Of a stretch of 64,000 nucleotides of DNA, positions 1 through 9,467 are shown piece by piece. A program made the position numbers and the translations under genes. The stretch's first letter is position 1, and the number at the start of each line of letters is the position of its first letter. Origin of the DNA: SHVZ01 sp041906305 (GTDB lineage: Bacteria > Pseudomonadota > Alphaproteobacteria > SHVZ01). The notes under the pieces were generated by a model, which saw nothing but the letters and a program-made list of their open reading frames with translations, did not search any database and was not told the DNA's origin. Where the stretch lies: positions 186,001 to 250,000 of the forward strand of contig JAYRJL010000006.1 in NCBI GenBank assembly GCA_041906305.1, given 5' to 3'.

Positions 1-678
1 AAGGATCCCCGGGCCTACGAGCATGTCGACCCGTCGCTGGTCGGCAATCGCCGGCACGTCGTCGTCTCCGACCAGGCGGGACGATCGAACCTGATCGCGC
101 GCTTCCGCGAGATCGGGCTCGAGGTCTCCAGCGACGACCCGCGGCTGCCGAAGCTGATCGACCAGGTGAAGGGCCGCGAGGCCGAGGGCTACGCCTATGA
201 CGGCGCCGAAGCGAGCTTCGAGCTTCTCGCCCGCCGCGCCTTCGGCCAGGTGCCCGACTACTTCACGGTCCGCCGCTTCCGCGTGATGGACGAGCGACGT
301 TTCAACGCGCGCGGCGAGCTGGTCACCGAGTCCGAGGCGACGGTCACCATCGGCATCGGCAACGTGCTCCACCATGAGGTCGCGATGGGCAACGGGCCGG
401 TCAACGCCCTCGACACCGCGCTGCGGAAGGCGCTCGGCAACCTCTATCCGATGCTCTCCGAGGTGCGCCTCGTGGACTTCAAGGTCCGCATCCTGACCCA
501 GTCCGGCGGCACCAACGCGGTCACCCGCGTGATGATCGAGAGCGCCGACGGCGAAGGACGCCGCTGGGACACGGTCGGCGTCTCGCCCAACATCATCGAC
601 GCCTCGCTCGACGCGCTTTCCGACAGCATCACCTGGAAGCTGATGCGCGAAGGTGTGCCGGTGGCGGCGGCAGCCTGA
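1..678 (+). CDS. cimA: Citramalate synthase, C-terminal part (5' end outside window)
   Basis: The frame is open from base 1, so only the last 225 residues are present; the catalytic TIM barrel that condenses pyruvate with acetyl-CoA lies upstream of the window. Visible are the linker segment with the SDQAGRSN stretch, which resembles the SGRSN stretch of CimA more than LeuA, and the LeuA-type dimerisation and allosteric domain with the signature GNGPVNALDTALRKAL near bases 387-434. Known role of the family: first step of the threonine-independent route to isoleucine, with feedback sensing by this domain. 2-isopropylmalate synthase shares the domain and is the main alternative. The trmJ-like gene starts 4 bp after the stop and is probably co-transcribed. 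Confidence 0.85.
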   Translation, partial: KDPRAYEHVDPSLVGNRRHVVVSDQAGRSNLIARFREIGLEVSSDDPRLPKLIDQVKGREAEGYAYDGAEASFELLARRAFGQVPDYFTVRRFRVMDERRFNARGELVTESEATVTIGIGNVLHHEVAMGNGPVNALDTALRKALGNLYPMLSEVRLVDFKVRILTQSGGTNAVTRVMIESADGEGRRWDTVGVSPNIIDASLDALSDSITWKLMREGVPVAAAA

Positions 679-682
679 CGCG

Positions 683-1444
683 ATGGCCGGTACCGATCGC
701 AAGCTGACGGGCCTGACCGGCGGCCCGCCGGTGATCCTCCATCAGCCGCAGCTCGGCGAGAACATCGGTCTCGCCGCCCGCGCCATGCTGAACTGCGGCC
801 TGACCGAGATGCGGCTGGTCGCGCCGCGCGACGGATGGCCGAACGAGCGCGCCGTCGCCGCCGCCTCGGGCGCCAACGCCGTGATCGACAACGCCAAGGT
901 CTATCCGACGCTGCCCGACGCGATCGCCGACCTGACGCATGTCTTCGCCACCACCGCGCGTCCGCGCGGCATGGTGAAGCCGGTGATGACACCGCGCGCT
1001 GCCGCGACGGCGCTCCGCACGCTCATGTCGGACGGACGGAAGCCGGGCCTGCTGTTCGGCCCTGAGCGCATGGGCCTCACCAACGACGACGTACCGCTCG
1101 CCGACACGATCATTACCGTGCCGCTGAACCCCGGATTCTCCTCGCTCAACCTCGCGCAGGCCGTTCTGCTGGTGGGCTACGAGTGGCTGCAGGCAGCGGA
1201 TGCGACGCCCGACACGCAATACTGGGGCGGCGGCGACGAGCCGGCGCCGAAGGCCGAGCTGCTGAACTTCATGGAGCGCTTCGAGGCCGAGCTCGACGAC
1301 TGCGGCTTCCTCCGTAACCTCGAACAGCGGCCGACGATGGTACGGAACCTCCGCAACCTGTTCCAGCGCGCGCGGCCAACGAGCCAGGAGCTGCGCACGA
1401 TGCACGGCGCCGTCCGCAACCTGGTCGACAAGCGGAAGAGCTAG
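683..1444 (+). CDS. trmJ: tRNA (cytidine/uridine-2'-O-)-methyltransferase, TrmJ-like (SPOUT/SpoU family)
   Basis: 253 residues. All three SpoU motifs are readable: NIGLAARAMLNCG near the N-terminus, LLFGPERMGLTNDD in the middle, and ITVPLNPGFSSLNLAQAV as the knotted SAM-binding motif. The C-terminal 80 residues form the usual extension of TrmJ. Members methylate the 2'-OH of position 32 in the tRNA anticodon loop. I chose the ATG at 683 (MAGTDRK) because it lies just after the cimA stop; an in-frame start at 653 would overlap cimA and add ten unsupported residues. The exact tRNA target is inferred from the family. Confidence 0.88.
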   Translation: MAGTDRKLTGLTGGPPVILHQPQLGENIGLAARAMLNCGLTEMRLVAPRDGWPNERAVAAASGANAVIDNAKVYPTLPDAIADLTHVFATTARPRGMVKPVMTPRAAATALRTLMSDGRKPGLLFGPERMGLTNDDVPLADTIITVPLNPGFSSLNLAQAVLLVGYEWLQAADATPDTQYWGGGDEPAPKAELLNFMERFEAELDDCGFLRNLEQRPTMVRNLRNLFQRARPTSQELRTMHGAVRNLVDKRKS

Positions 1445-1503
1445 TCCGTGCCGGCTCGAGTCGCGCTCCTACCGCGGCCTTCGAGCGGTCGGCACGCACA
1501 ACA

Positions 1504-2880
1504 TCAAGAACCTGCGCCCTTCGTTTCCGCCAGCACCATATCCATCGCGCGGCGCAGACGATGGAACAGCTCGCCGATCTCGGCTTCGGTGATGATCAGC
1601 GGCGGTGCCAGCACGATGCAGCGGTCGAGCGGACGCGTCAGGATGCCGGCCTCCAGGCCCGCCTCGTAGACCTTCTTCGCCGTGCCGCCGACCTTGAGCG
1701 ACGAGATGTTGCCCTCGAGCTGCTCGGCCGTGGGCTTGAACTCGACCGCGCCGCCGAGGCCGAAATGCCGCGTGGTCGCCACCAGCGGATGATCGCGCAA
1801 CGCATCGATCGCCTTGTTCCAGGCTGAAAGCAGCGACTGTACGTGGCGAACGATCTGGCGCTTCTCGAAGATCTCCAGCGTCTTCAGCGCGACCGCGGCC
1901 GGCACCGGATGGGCGTGGTAGGTGCCGCTATGCGCGAACCAGCCATTGGCGTCGCTGCCCTTCTCCATCGCCTTGTAGAACTCGTCGGACATCACGACCG
2001 CCGAGATCGGCTGGTAAGCGCCGGACATGCCCTTGGCGCAGGTGAAGCAGTCGGGCGTCACGCCGAAGGACTGCGATCCCCACATCTGGCCGGTGCGCCC
2101 GAATCCGGTGACGACCTCGTCCAGGAAGAAGCGGACGCCGTACTCGTCGCAGATTTGTCTGATCTTCTCGAAGTAGCCTTTCGGCGGCACCGCCCAGCCG
2201 GCCGCGGTCGAGATCGGCTCGGCGAAGAAAGCAGCGACCGTCTCGGGCCCCGCCTTCTCGATCGCCCGGCGCACCTCCAGGGCGAGCCGGTCCGCATAGG
2301 CGTCCTCGCTCTCGCCGGGCGCGGCACCCGTGGGGTGGCCGACATGGATGCAGTCGTCGGTCGGGATGCCGAAGCTCTTGTGCAGCCCGGTGCCGCCGCC
2401 GAGCGCGGTCATCGCGATGGTGCCGCCGTGATAGCTGCCGAAGCGCGTGATCACCTTCCGGCGCTCAGGTGTCCCGGCATAGCCGTTGGCGTACCAGAGG
2501 AACTTGATCAGGCTGTCGTTCGCCTCGGAGCCGGTGGTGGCGAAGGCGACCTTGGCGTTCGGGAACGGAGCGGCGGCCGCCATGCGGTCGGCGAGCTCCA
2601 TCACCACCGGCACGGTCCGGTGCGAGGCCGAGGGGTAGAAGGGCAGCGCCCGCATCTGGCGGATCGCCGCCTCGACCAGCTCCTCCTCGCTGAAACCCAG
2701 GGCCGCGCAGTAGAAGGAGGAGACCGCCTCGATGTAGTCCCGGCCCCGCTCGTCGATGACGAAGACACCCCGCCCGCCGGTGATCACGAGTGGCCGCTCG
2801 GTCCTGAGCTTCTTCAGGTCCGAGAAGCCTAAGATCATGCTATCGTTGGTGTAATTCGTGCCGCGCTGGGGTGCAGTCAT
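1504..2880 (-). CDS. Class III (omega) aminotransferase, PLP-dependent
   Basis: 458 residues, the usual length of class III aminotransferases. The PLP lysine is K283 in the CAKGMSGAYQPIS motif, preceded by the cofactor-binding Asp254 in FFLDEVVTGFGRTG. The GSEAND phosphate-binding turn is near residue 118 and the YHGGT motif near residue 150. The family transfers the terminal amino group of omega-amino acids, diamines or similar amines to pyruvate or 2-oxoglutarate; the substrate cannot be read from the sequence. The frame stays open upstream across rpsD, but the ATG at 2880 (MTAPQRGTNY) is the only start that respects the divergent rpsD promoter. It is a single-gene unit, convergent with the trmJ-like gene. 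Confidence 0.88.
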   Translation of the reverse strand: MTAPQRGTNYTNDSMILGFSDLKKLRTERPLVITGGRGVFVIDERGRDYIEAVSSFYCAALGFSEEELVEAAIRQMRALPFYPSASHRTVPVVMELADRMAAAAPFPNAKVAFATTGSEANDSLIKFLWYANGYAGTPERRKVITRFGSYHGGTIAMTALGGGTGLHKSFGIPTDDCIHVGHPTGAAPGESEDAYADRLALEVRRAIEKAGPETVAAFFAEPISTAAGWAVPPKGYFEKIRQICDEYGVRFFLDEVVTGFGRTGQMWGSQSFGVTPDCFTCAKGMSGAYQPISAVVMSDEFYKAMEKGSDANGWFAHSGTYHAHPVPAAVALKTLEIFEKRQIVRHVQSLLSAWNKAIDALRDHPLVATTRHFGLGGAVEFKPTAEQLEGNISSLKVGGTAKKVYEAGLEAGILTRPLDRCIVLAPPLIITEAEIGELFHRLRRAMDMVLAETKGAGS

Positions 2881-2942
2881 GGCCGCCGGCTCCCGCCTGA
2901 AGGGGTGGTTCGGGAGCCAGCGTACACGGCCTAAGGCCGTGT

Positions 2943-2970
2943 TTGACAAGCGAATCCCCGTCCCTATACT
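2943..2970 (+). promoter_or_regulatory. Sigma70-type promoter of rpsD
   Basis: TTGACA at 2943-2948 and TATACT at 2965-2970 with a 16-bp spacer. This is the closest match to a housekeeping promoter that I found in the window and fits a highly expressed ribosomal protein gene. Predicted start of transcription is near 2977, giving a leader of about 87 nt before the rpsD ATG. Confidence 0.85.
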
Positions 2971-2992
2971 CCGCGCCTCTTTCCGGGAACGT

Positions 2993-3016
2993 GAATGCAT
3001 CCAACGAGATGCATTC
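2993..3016 (+). promoter_or_regulatory. Stem-loop in the rpsD 5' leader
   Basis: Perfect inverted repeat with 9-bp arms: GAATGCATC (2993-3001), six-base loop, GATGCATTC (3008-3016). It lies entirely in the predicted untranslated leader, about 47 nt before the ATG. Ribosomal protein S4 is a known translational autoregulator in E. coli and Bacillus, so an autoregulatory role is a reasonable inference, but the structure is not one I recognise. Confidence 0.5.
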
Positions 3017-3063
3017 CGGCCAATGGCCCTACCGGGACAACAACAGCCCAATACGGAGCAACC

Positions 3064-3678
3064 ATGGCAAAGCGTGAAAGCGCGAAGTACAAGATCAACC
3101 GACGTCTCGGAGTGAATCTCTGGGGTCGGCCCAAGAGCCCGGTCAATCGTCGCGAGTACGGCCCCGGCCAGCACGGCCAGCGCCGCAAGAAGCCGTCCGA
3201 CTACGGCATCCAGCTCATGGCGAAGCAGAAGCTGAAGGGCTACTACGGAAACATCGGCGAGCGTCAGTTCCGCAAGCTCTACGAGGAAGCCGTGCGCCGC
3301 AAGGGCGACACCGGCGCCAATCTGATCGAGCTGCTGGAGCGCCGCCTCGACACCGTCGTCTATCGCATGAAGTTCGTGTCGACGGTGTTCGCCGCCCGCC
3401 AGTTCGTCAACCACGGCCACATCAAGGTCAACGGCAAGCGGGTCAACATCGGCTCCTACCTCGTGAAGGATGGCGACACCATCGAGGTCAAGGAGAAGTC
3501 CCGCCAGCTCAACACCGTCCTCGAGGCGTCCGCACTGCCCGAGCGCGACGTGCCGGACTACATCGAGGTCGACCACAAGGCGATGAAGGGCAAGTTCGTG
3601 CGCAAGCCCGCGTTCGAGGACGTGCCCTACCCGGTGCAGATGGAGCCGAACCTGGTCGTCGAGTTCTACTCGCGCTGA
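3064..3678 (+). CDS. rpsD: 30S ribosomal protein S4
   Basis: 204 residues. It contains the S4 N-terminal domain (MAKRESAKYKINRRLGVNLWG, alphaproteobacterial style without the zinc cysteines) and the S4 RNA-binding domain (FVNHGHIKVNGKRVNIGSY), and it ends in the conserved VEFYSR. S4 nucleates 30S assembly by binding 16S rRNA and often also represses translation of its own mRNA. The ATG at 3064 is preceded by GGAG at 3056-3059. The frame is open upstream to 2995, but that extension would run through the leader hairpin and is rejected. The gene is monocistronic, with a strong promoter at 2943 and a terminator at 3703. Confidence 0.97.
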   Translation: MAKRESAKYKINRRLGVNLWGRPKSPVNRREYGPGQHGQRRKKPSDYGIQLMAKQKLKGYYGNIGERQFRKLYEEAVRRKGDTGANLIELLERRLDTVVYRMKFVSTVFAARQFVNHGHIKVNGKRVNIGSYLVKDGDTIEVKEKSRQLNTVLEASALPERDVPDYIEVDHKAMKGKFVRKPAFEDVPYPVQMEPNLVVEFYSR

Positions 3679-3702
3679 CCGTTCGAACCATCTGAGACAA
3701 AG

Positions 3703-3735
3703 GGGCGTCGCCTTCGGGCGGCGCCCTTTTTCTTT
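3703..3735 (+). terminator. Rho-independent terminator after rpsD
   Basis: Ten-base-pair G/C-rich stem (3703-3712 with 3717-3726, one G-U pair) closed by a TTCG tetraloop and followed by TTTTTCTTT. It lies 24 bp after the rpsD stop codon. It is the clearest intrinsic terminator in the window. Confidence 0.92.
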
Positions 3736-3780
3736 GGCGCGAAGCCTCACCGAATATTTAAGAAGCATCCAATCGACAGC

Positions 3781-3792
3781 GTGTCCGGACAC
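3781..3792. promoter_or_regulatory. 12-bp perfect palindrome upstream of the hypothetical gene at 3867
   Basis: GTGTCCGGACAC is a complete palindrome. It lies in the relatively A/T-rich 130-bp gap between the rpsD terminator and the next gene. TATTTA at 3755-3760 could serve as a -10 element upstream of it. An operator is possible; no regulator gene is adjacent. Confidence 0.3.
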
Positions 3793-3866
3793 CCGGAATT
3801 ACTGCTTACCCGCCACATCAGGGGTGGTAAAAACGAAACCTATTTCCTCTGGGGGGAGACGACGTC

Positions 3867-4574
3867 ATGGCCGGACTGATTCCGCCGGATCGCCTGCAGG
3901 GTCTCGTGAAGGACGTCTTCAGCAAGGCGCCCAAGACATACACCTCGTTCAGCTCGACGCTGACCACGCTCAAGTCGATCGCCATGGCCGGCAGCCGGGC
4001 GGCCGTCGAGTCGGGAATCCAGGCCGGCGTCACGATGGGCTCGGGCGTCTCCTCCGGTGTGGTCGTTGGCGCGGGCTTCGCCTCGATGACCCTGTTCCCG
4101 CTCGGCGCCGCGCTGGCGCCCTGGCTCGGCGCGCTGGCGATCGCCCAGGCATCGACCCAGATCTTCGCGCTCTACAATCTCAAGGAAGCGGCGACCAAGA
4201 CCGGGGCCGGCGGCTATCCCTGCACCTGCGGCAAATGCGTCGAGAGCATCGGCTACGTCATCAACAAGAAAGAGAACAACGTCGCGATCGCGGCGGTGAG
4301 CATCTTCACCGTCGGCCTGGCGCTGGCCGCCGACCGGATCAACTCGATCCGCAAGAGCTTCCAGAAGAACCGGCCGAAGGAGCAGATGTGCCGGAACCTG
4401 ATCAACGGCGCGCGCGGCGGCTGCATCTGCGCGATCGGCGCGATCATCCTGCTCTGCGGCGACTGGCCGGAGAAGGTCGAGAAACAGCAGGCGCTCATCC
4501 TGGAGACCACGGCCATCATCTGGTCCGACGACAAGGAGAGCGGCGGCCTCGTCCGCCTCAAGACCAAGTGGTGA
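3867..4574 (+). CDS. Unrecognised cysteine-rich protein with hydrophobic segments
   Basis: 235 residues; I do not recognise the family. The ATG follows a strong GGGGGGAG ribosome binding site. Residues 48-100 are a long Gly/Ala/Val/Ser-rich hydrophobic stretch, residues 138-156 a second and 186-198 a third. Seven cysteines are grouped as C119-x-C121-x2-C124, C175, C186-x-C188 and C197, which could bind metal or form disulfides. Between the hydrophobic parts lie basic stretches such as RKSFQKNRPKEQ. There is no clear signal peptide. It has its own upstream region with a palindrome, and the convergent dehydratase gene ends 8 bp downstream. It could be a small membrane-associated or membrane-inserting protein; no function is proposed. 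Confidence 0.75.
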   Translation: MAGLIPPDRLQGLVKDVFSKAPKTYTSFSSTLTTLKSIAMAGSRAAVESGIQAGVTMGSGVSSGVVVGAGFASMTLFPLGAALAPWLGALAIAQASTQIFALYNLKEAATKTGAGGYPCTCGKCVESIGYVINKKENNVAIAAVSIFTVGLALAADRINSIRKSFQKNRPKEQMCRNLINGARGGCICAIGAIILLCGDWPEKVEKQQALILETTAIIWSDDKESGGLVRLKTKW

Positions 4575-4581
4575 CGACGGC

Positions 4582-5517
4582 TTAAGCGATACCGTCGGTT
4601 CCTGCGCCGCAGACGATGGCGCAGACCTTGGCGCCCTTCGGCAGCTCGACCCTGCCGAGGAGAGCCGCGGCGACCGAGGCGGCACCGGAGAGCTCGGCAG
4701 CGATGCCGAGCTCTTTCCACAGCCAGCGGGCGCCTTCCCGCATCTCTTCGTCGGTCACCAGAACGATCTTCTCGACGTGACGGCCGATCAGGTCGAGGTT
4801 GACCTGATCCGAGCGCTTGGCCGAGAGCGTGCTGACCTTGCTCGTGATCTTGTCGAGGGTGACCAGCTTCCCGGCCTTGACGCTGTCGTGCAGCGTCGGC
4901 GCGCCGACCGGCTCGATGCCGATGATGCGCACTTGAGGCTTCACCGCCTTGATCGCCGCCGCCACGCCGGCAGCGAAGCCGCCGCCGCCGATCGCGGTCA
5001 GGACGATGTCGACGTCGGGCAGGTCCTCCAGGATCTCGAGGCCCACCGTGCCCTGTCCCTGGATGACCGGCTCGTCCTTGAACGGATGGATGTAGGTCAG
5101 CCCTTCGCGCTCGGCATGCCGCATCGCTTCGGCGTTCGAGTCGTCCCAGACCTCCCCGAACATGATCGGCTCGGCCCCGAACGCCTTGATCGTCGCCGCC
5201 TTCTCCGGCGGCGCGCTGGAGGGCAGGTAGACGATCGCGCGGGTCTTGGCGATCCAGCCGGCATAGGCGACCGCCTTGCCGTGGTTGCCGCCGGACGCGG
5301 TGATGATGCCCTTCCTGATCGCTTCTTCGGGCAGGCTCTTCAGCGCGTTGACCGCGCCCCGCGGCTTGAACGAGCCGGTGATCTGCAGGTACTCGAGCTT
5401 GAGCGCGAGCTCGGGCCCCGAGGTGACCGGCGACGCCGACGGCATCATCGGCGTGCGGCGGACGAGCCCTTTGATGCGCGCCTGGGCGGCGCGGAAATCG
5501 CCGAGCGTATAACCCAT
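4582..5517 (-). CDS. Threonine/serine dehydratase-like PLP enzyme (fold type II)
   Basis: 311 residues, the length of short catabolic threonine dehydratases that lack the C-terminal ACT regulatory domain. The PLP lysine is K51 in GSFKPRGA, the TASGGNHG substrate loop is at 73-80, and the glycine-rich phosphate cradle is IGGGGFAAG. Such enzymes remove water from L-threonine, L-serine or hydroxy-amino acids such as 3-hydroxyaspartate to give a 2-oxoacid and ammonia. The ATG at 5517 (MGYTLGDF) gives the normal N-terminus and lies 10 bp after the dppF-like stop, so the gene ends the peptide transporter operon. That context suggests a role in breaking down the imported compound. The exact substrate is unknown. 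Confidence 0.8.
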   Translation of the reverse strand: MGYTLGDFRAAQARIKGLVRRTPMMPSASPVTSGPELALKLEYLQITGSFKPRGAVNALKSLPEEAIRKGIITASGGNHGKAVAYAGWIAKTRAIVYLPSSAPPEKAATIKAFGAEPIMFGEVWDDSNAEAMRHAEREGLTYIHPFKDEPVIQGQGTVGLEILEDLPDVDIVLTAIGGGGFAAGVAAAIKAVKPQVRIIGIEPVGAPTLHDSVKAGKLVTLDKITSKVSTLSAKRSDQVNLDLIGRHVEKIVLVTDEEMREGARWLWKELGIAAELSGAASVAAALLGRVELPKGAKVCAIVCGAGTDGIA

Positions 5518-5527
5518 GGAATCCGCC

Positions 5528-7499
<1,972 letters not shown>

Positions 7500-7503
<4 letters not shown>

Positions 7504-8390
7504 CGCGTCTCCACTTTCATGCGCGGATCGAGAACGTCCCGAAGCCCGTCGCCGAGGAGGTTAAGGCCAAGCACGGTGACCGCGATAGCGATGCCCGGAT
7601 ACAGTGAAATCCAGGGCGCCTCGCGGATGTAGTTGCGGCCCTCCGAGATGATGTTACCCCAGGTGGGCGTCGGCGGCGGCGGGCCGACGCCGATGAACGA
7701 GAGCACGGCCTCTGCCAGCACCGCGATGGCGAAGATGAAGGTCAGCTGGACGATCAGCGGCGCCATCGAGTTGACCAGCACGTGCCGGAACAGGATGCGG
7801 AGATGCCCGGCGCCCGAGGCCAACGCCGCCTGGACGTAGTCCATCTCGCGCACCACCAGGACCGAGGCGCGGACGATGCGCGCGGTGCGAGGCGTGTAGG
7901 CCACGGTCAGCGCCAGCACCGCGTTGAACTCCGAGGGACCGAGGGTCGCCGCGAGCGCGATCGCGAGCAGGATCGCCGGGAAGGCCATGAGGCCGTCCAT
8001 GACGCGCATGATCGGGTTGTCGAGCTTCCGGAAATATCCGGCCGAGGCGCCTATCAGCGTGCCGAACACCGCGTTCATGACCACGACCATGAAGCCGATG
8101 CGAAGGCTCACCTGGCTTCCGTAGATAAGGCGCGAGAGCACGTCGCGGCCGAAATTGTCGGTGCCGAGCCAGTGCGTCGCGTTCGGCTCGCCGAGCCGGT
8201 AGCGGTAGTTGTTCTGGTTCGGCAGGTGCGGCGCAAGCAGCGATGCGAAGACCGCCATGCACAGGACGATCAGGAAGAGAACCAACCCGGTCAGGAACAG
8301 CCGATGCGTGAACAGGCGTCGCGGCAGGGTCGACCGGCGCCAACGGTCGAGCAGCAAGCCGACGCGGGTTTCCATCGCGGCGTCAGTCAT
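7500..8390 (-). CDS. Oligopeptide/dipeptide ABC transporter, permease (DppC type)
   Basis: 296 residues with an N-terminal OppC_N segment (one membrane helix, then the HWLGTDNFGRDVLSRLIYGS motif characteristic of DppC/OppC) followed by the BPD_transp_1 domain with five more helices. The EAA loop reads GAGHLRILFRHVLVNSMAPL. The ATG at 8390 (MTDAAMETRV) gives an 8-bp overlap with the DppB-like gene; a start at 8417 would add nine residues inside that gene and is less likely. It partners DppB in the inner membrane. Confidence 0.9.
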
Positions 8391-9327
8391 AGCGCACCCG
8401 CGGATCGAGATAGGCATAGAGGATGTCGACGACGATGTTGACCAGCACGAAGATCGAGGCCAGGAGCAACAGGCCGCCTTGGATCACCGGAAAATCGCGC
8501 CTGAGGATGGCACCGATGATCAGGCGCCCGACGCCGGGAAGCGAGAACACCTGCTCGATCACCAGCGAGCCGCCGAGCAGGATGCCGACGATCAGGCCGA
8601 TGACGGTTATCACCGGGATCATCGTGTTGGCGAGCGCATGACGGCCGACGACCACCCATTCGGGCATACCCTTGGCGCGGGCCGTGCGCACGTAGTCCTG
8701 GCGCAGCACCTCGAGCATCGTGGCGCGCGTGATGCGGGCGATCAGGCCGGTCTGGGTCAGTCCCAGTGCCAGCGCCGGCATCGTCATCGAGCGCAACCAG
8801 CCGATGAAGCTTTCGCCCATCGGCACGAAGCCGCCGGTCGGAAGCCATCCGAGCGATACCGCGAAGACGTAGATCATCACCAGACCGAACCAGAAATCCG
8901 GCACCGAGAGACCGAGCAGCGCAATGGTCATCGCCGTCTGATCAGTGAGCGTGTTCTGGCGGACGGCGGCGACGACGCCGAGCGTCATGCCGACGAAGAC
9001 CGCCATGAACAGGCCTGCGGCGGCCAGGGACAGGGTGACGGGCGCACGCTCGACCATCGCCTCGGCGACGCCGCGGTTCAGCAGGATCGACTGGCCGAGG
9101 TCGCCATGGGCGAGCCGCACGTAGTAGCCGATCATCTGCTCGTGGAACGGCCGGTTGAGCCCCAGGCCCTCGCGGATGCGGCGGATCTCGTCACCCGACG
9201 CACCGGGTCCTGCGATCTCGGCCGCCGGATCGCCGGGGACGAGGAAGATGATCAGGAAGGTGACGAGGGAGACGACGATCAGGACGGGAATCGCCGATAG
9301 CAGTCGATAGACCAAGTAACGCAGCAT
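8383..9327 (-). CDS. Oligopeptide/dipeptide ABC transporter, permease (DppB type)
   Basis: 314 residues. The start MLRYLVYRLLSAIPVLIVVS and the periplasmic PGDPA motif are hallmarks of DppB/OppB, followed by the BPD_transp_1 domain with an EAA loop at AKGMPEWVVVGRHALANT. The ATG at 9327 is preceded by AAGGAGG. It is the first gene of the minus-strand operon. No substrate-binding protein gene accompanies the four transport genes, which is unusual for this family; it must be encoded elsewhere. Confidence 0.92.
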   Translation of the reverse strand: MLRYLVYRLLSAIPVLIVVSLVTFLIIFLVPGDPAAEIAGPGASGDEIRRIREGLGLNRPFHEQMIGYYVRLAHGDLGQSILLNRGVAEAMVERAPVTLSLAAAGLFMAVFVGMTLGVVAAVRQNTLTDQTAMTIALLGLSVPDFWFGLVMIYVFAVSLGWLPTGGFVPMGESFIGWLRSMTMPALALGLTQTGLIARITRATMLEVLRQDYVRTARAKGMPEWVVVGRHALANTMIPVITVIGLIVGILLGGSLVIEQVFSLPGVGRLIIGAILRRDFPVIQGGLLLLASIFVLVNIVVDILYAYLDPRVRYD

Positions 9328-9418
9328 CGGCCCGCCCTGCCCCCTCCTTCTTGGTGCTGTTCTTATTTGCACCGGAAGTCGCGGACCATAAGACAAGCCT
9401 TCCCCTCGACGCAACCCT

Positions 9419-9446
9419 ATCATAAAACAATGTTCCGATTGGAAAA
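9419..9446 (-). promoter_or_regulatory. Probable promoter of the dppB operon with overlapping dyad
   Basis: On the minus strand TTTTCC (9446-9441) and TATGAT (9424-9419) are separated by 16 bp. The -35 region overlaps an inverted repeat TTCC-GATT-GGAA (9433-9444). The position between two divergent catabolic arms suggests a regulator binding site controlling one or both directions. Prediction by eye only. Confidence 0.4.
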
Positions 9447-9467
9447 ACGACGCGAAAGTCTCCGTTG

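Noticed and set aside
2881..3792. Upstream extension of the aminotransferase frame to 762 codons
   Set aside because: It runs antisense through the whole of rpsD and its promoter. Only the part from 2880 downward shows family motifs.
3867..4574. Calling the cysteine-rich hydrophobic protein a toxin or secretion-system effector
   Set aside because: No immunity gene, secretion marker or known toxin domain is visible. Hydrophobicity alone is not enough.
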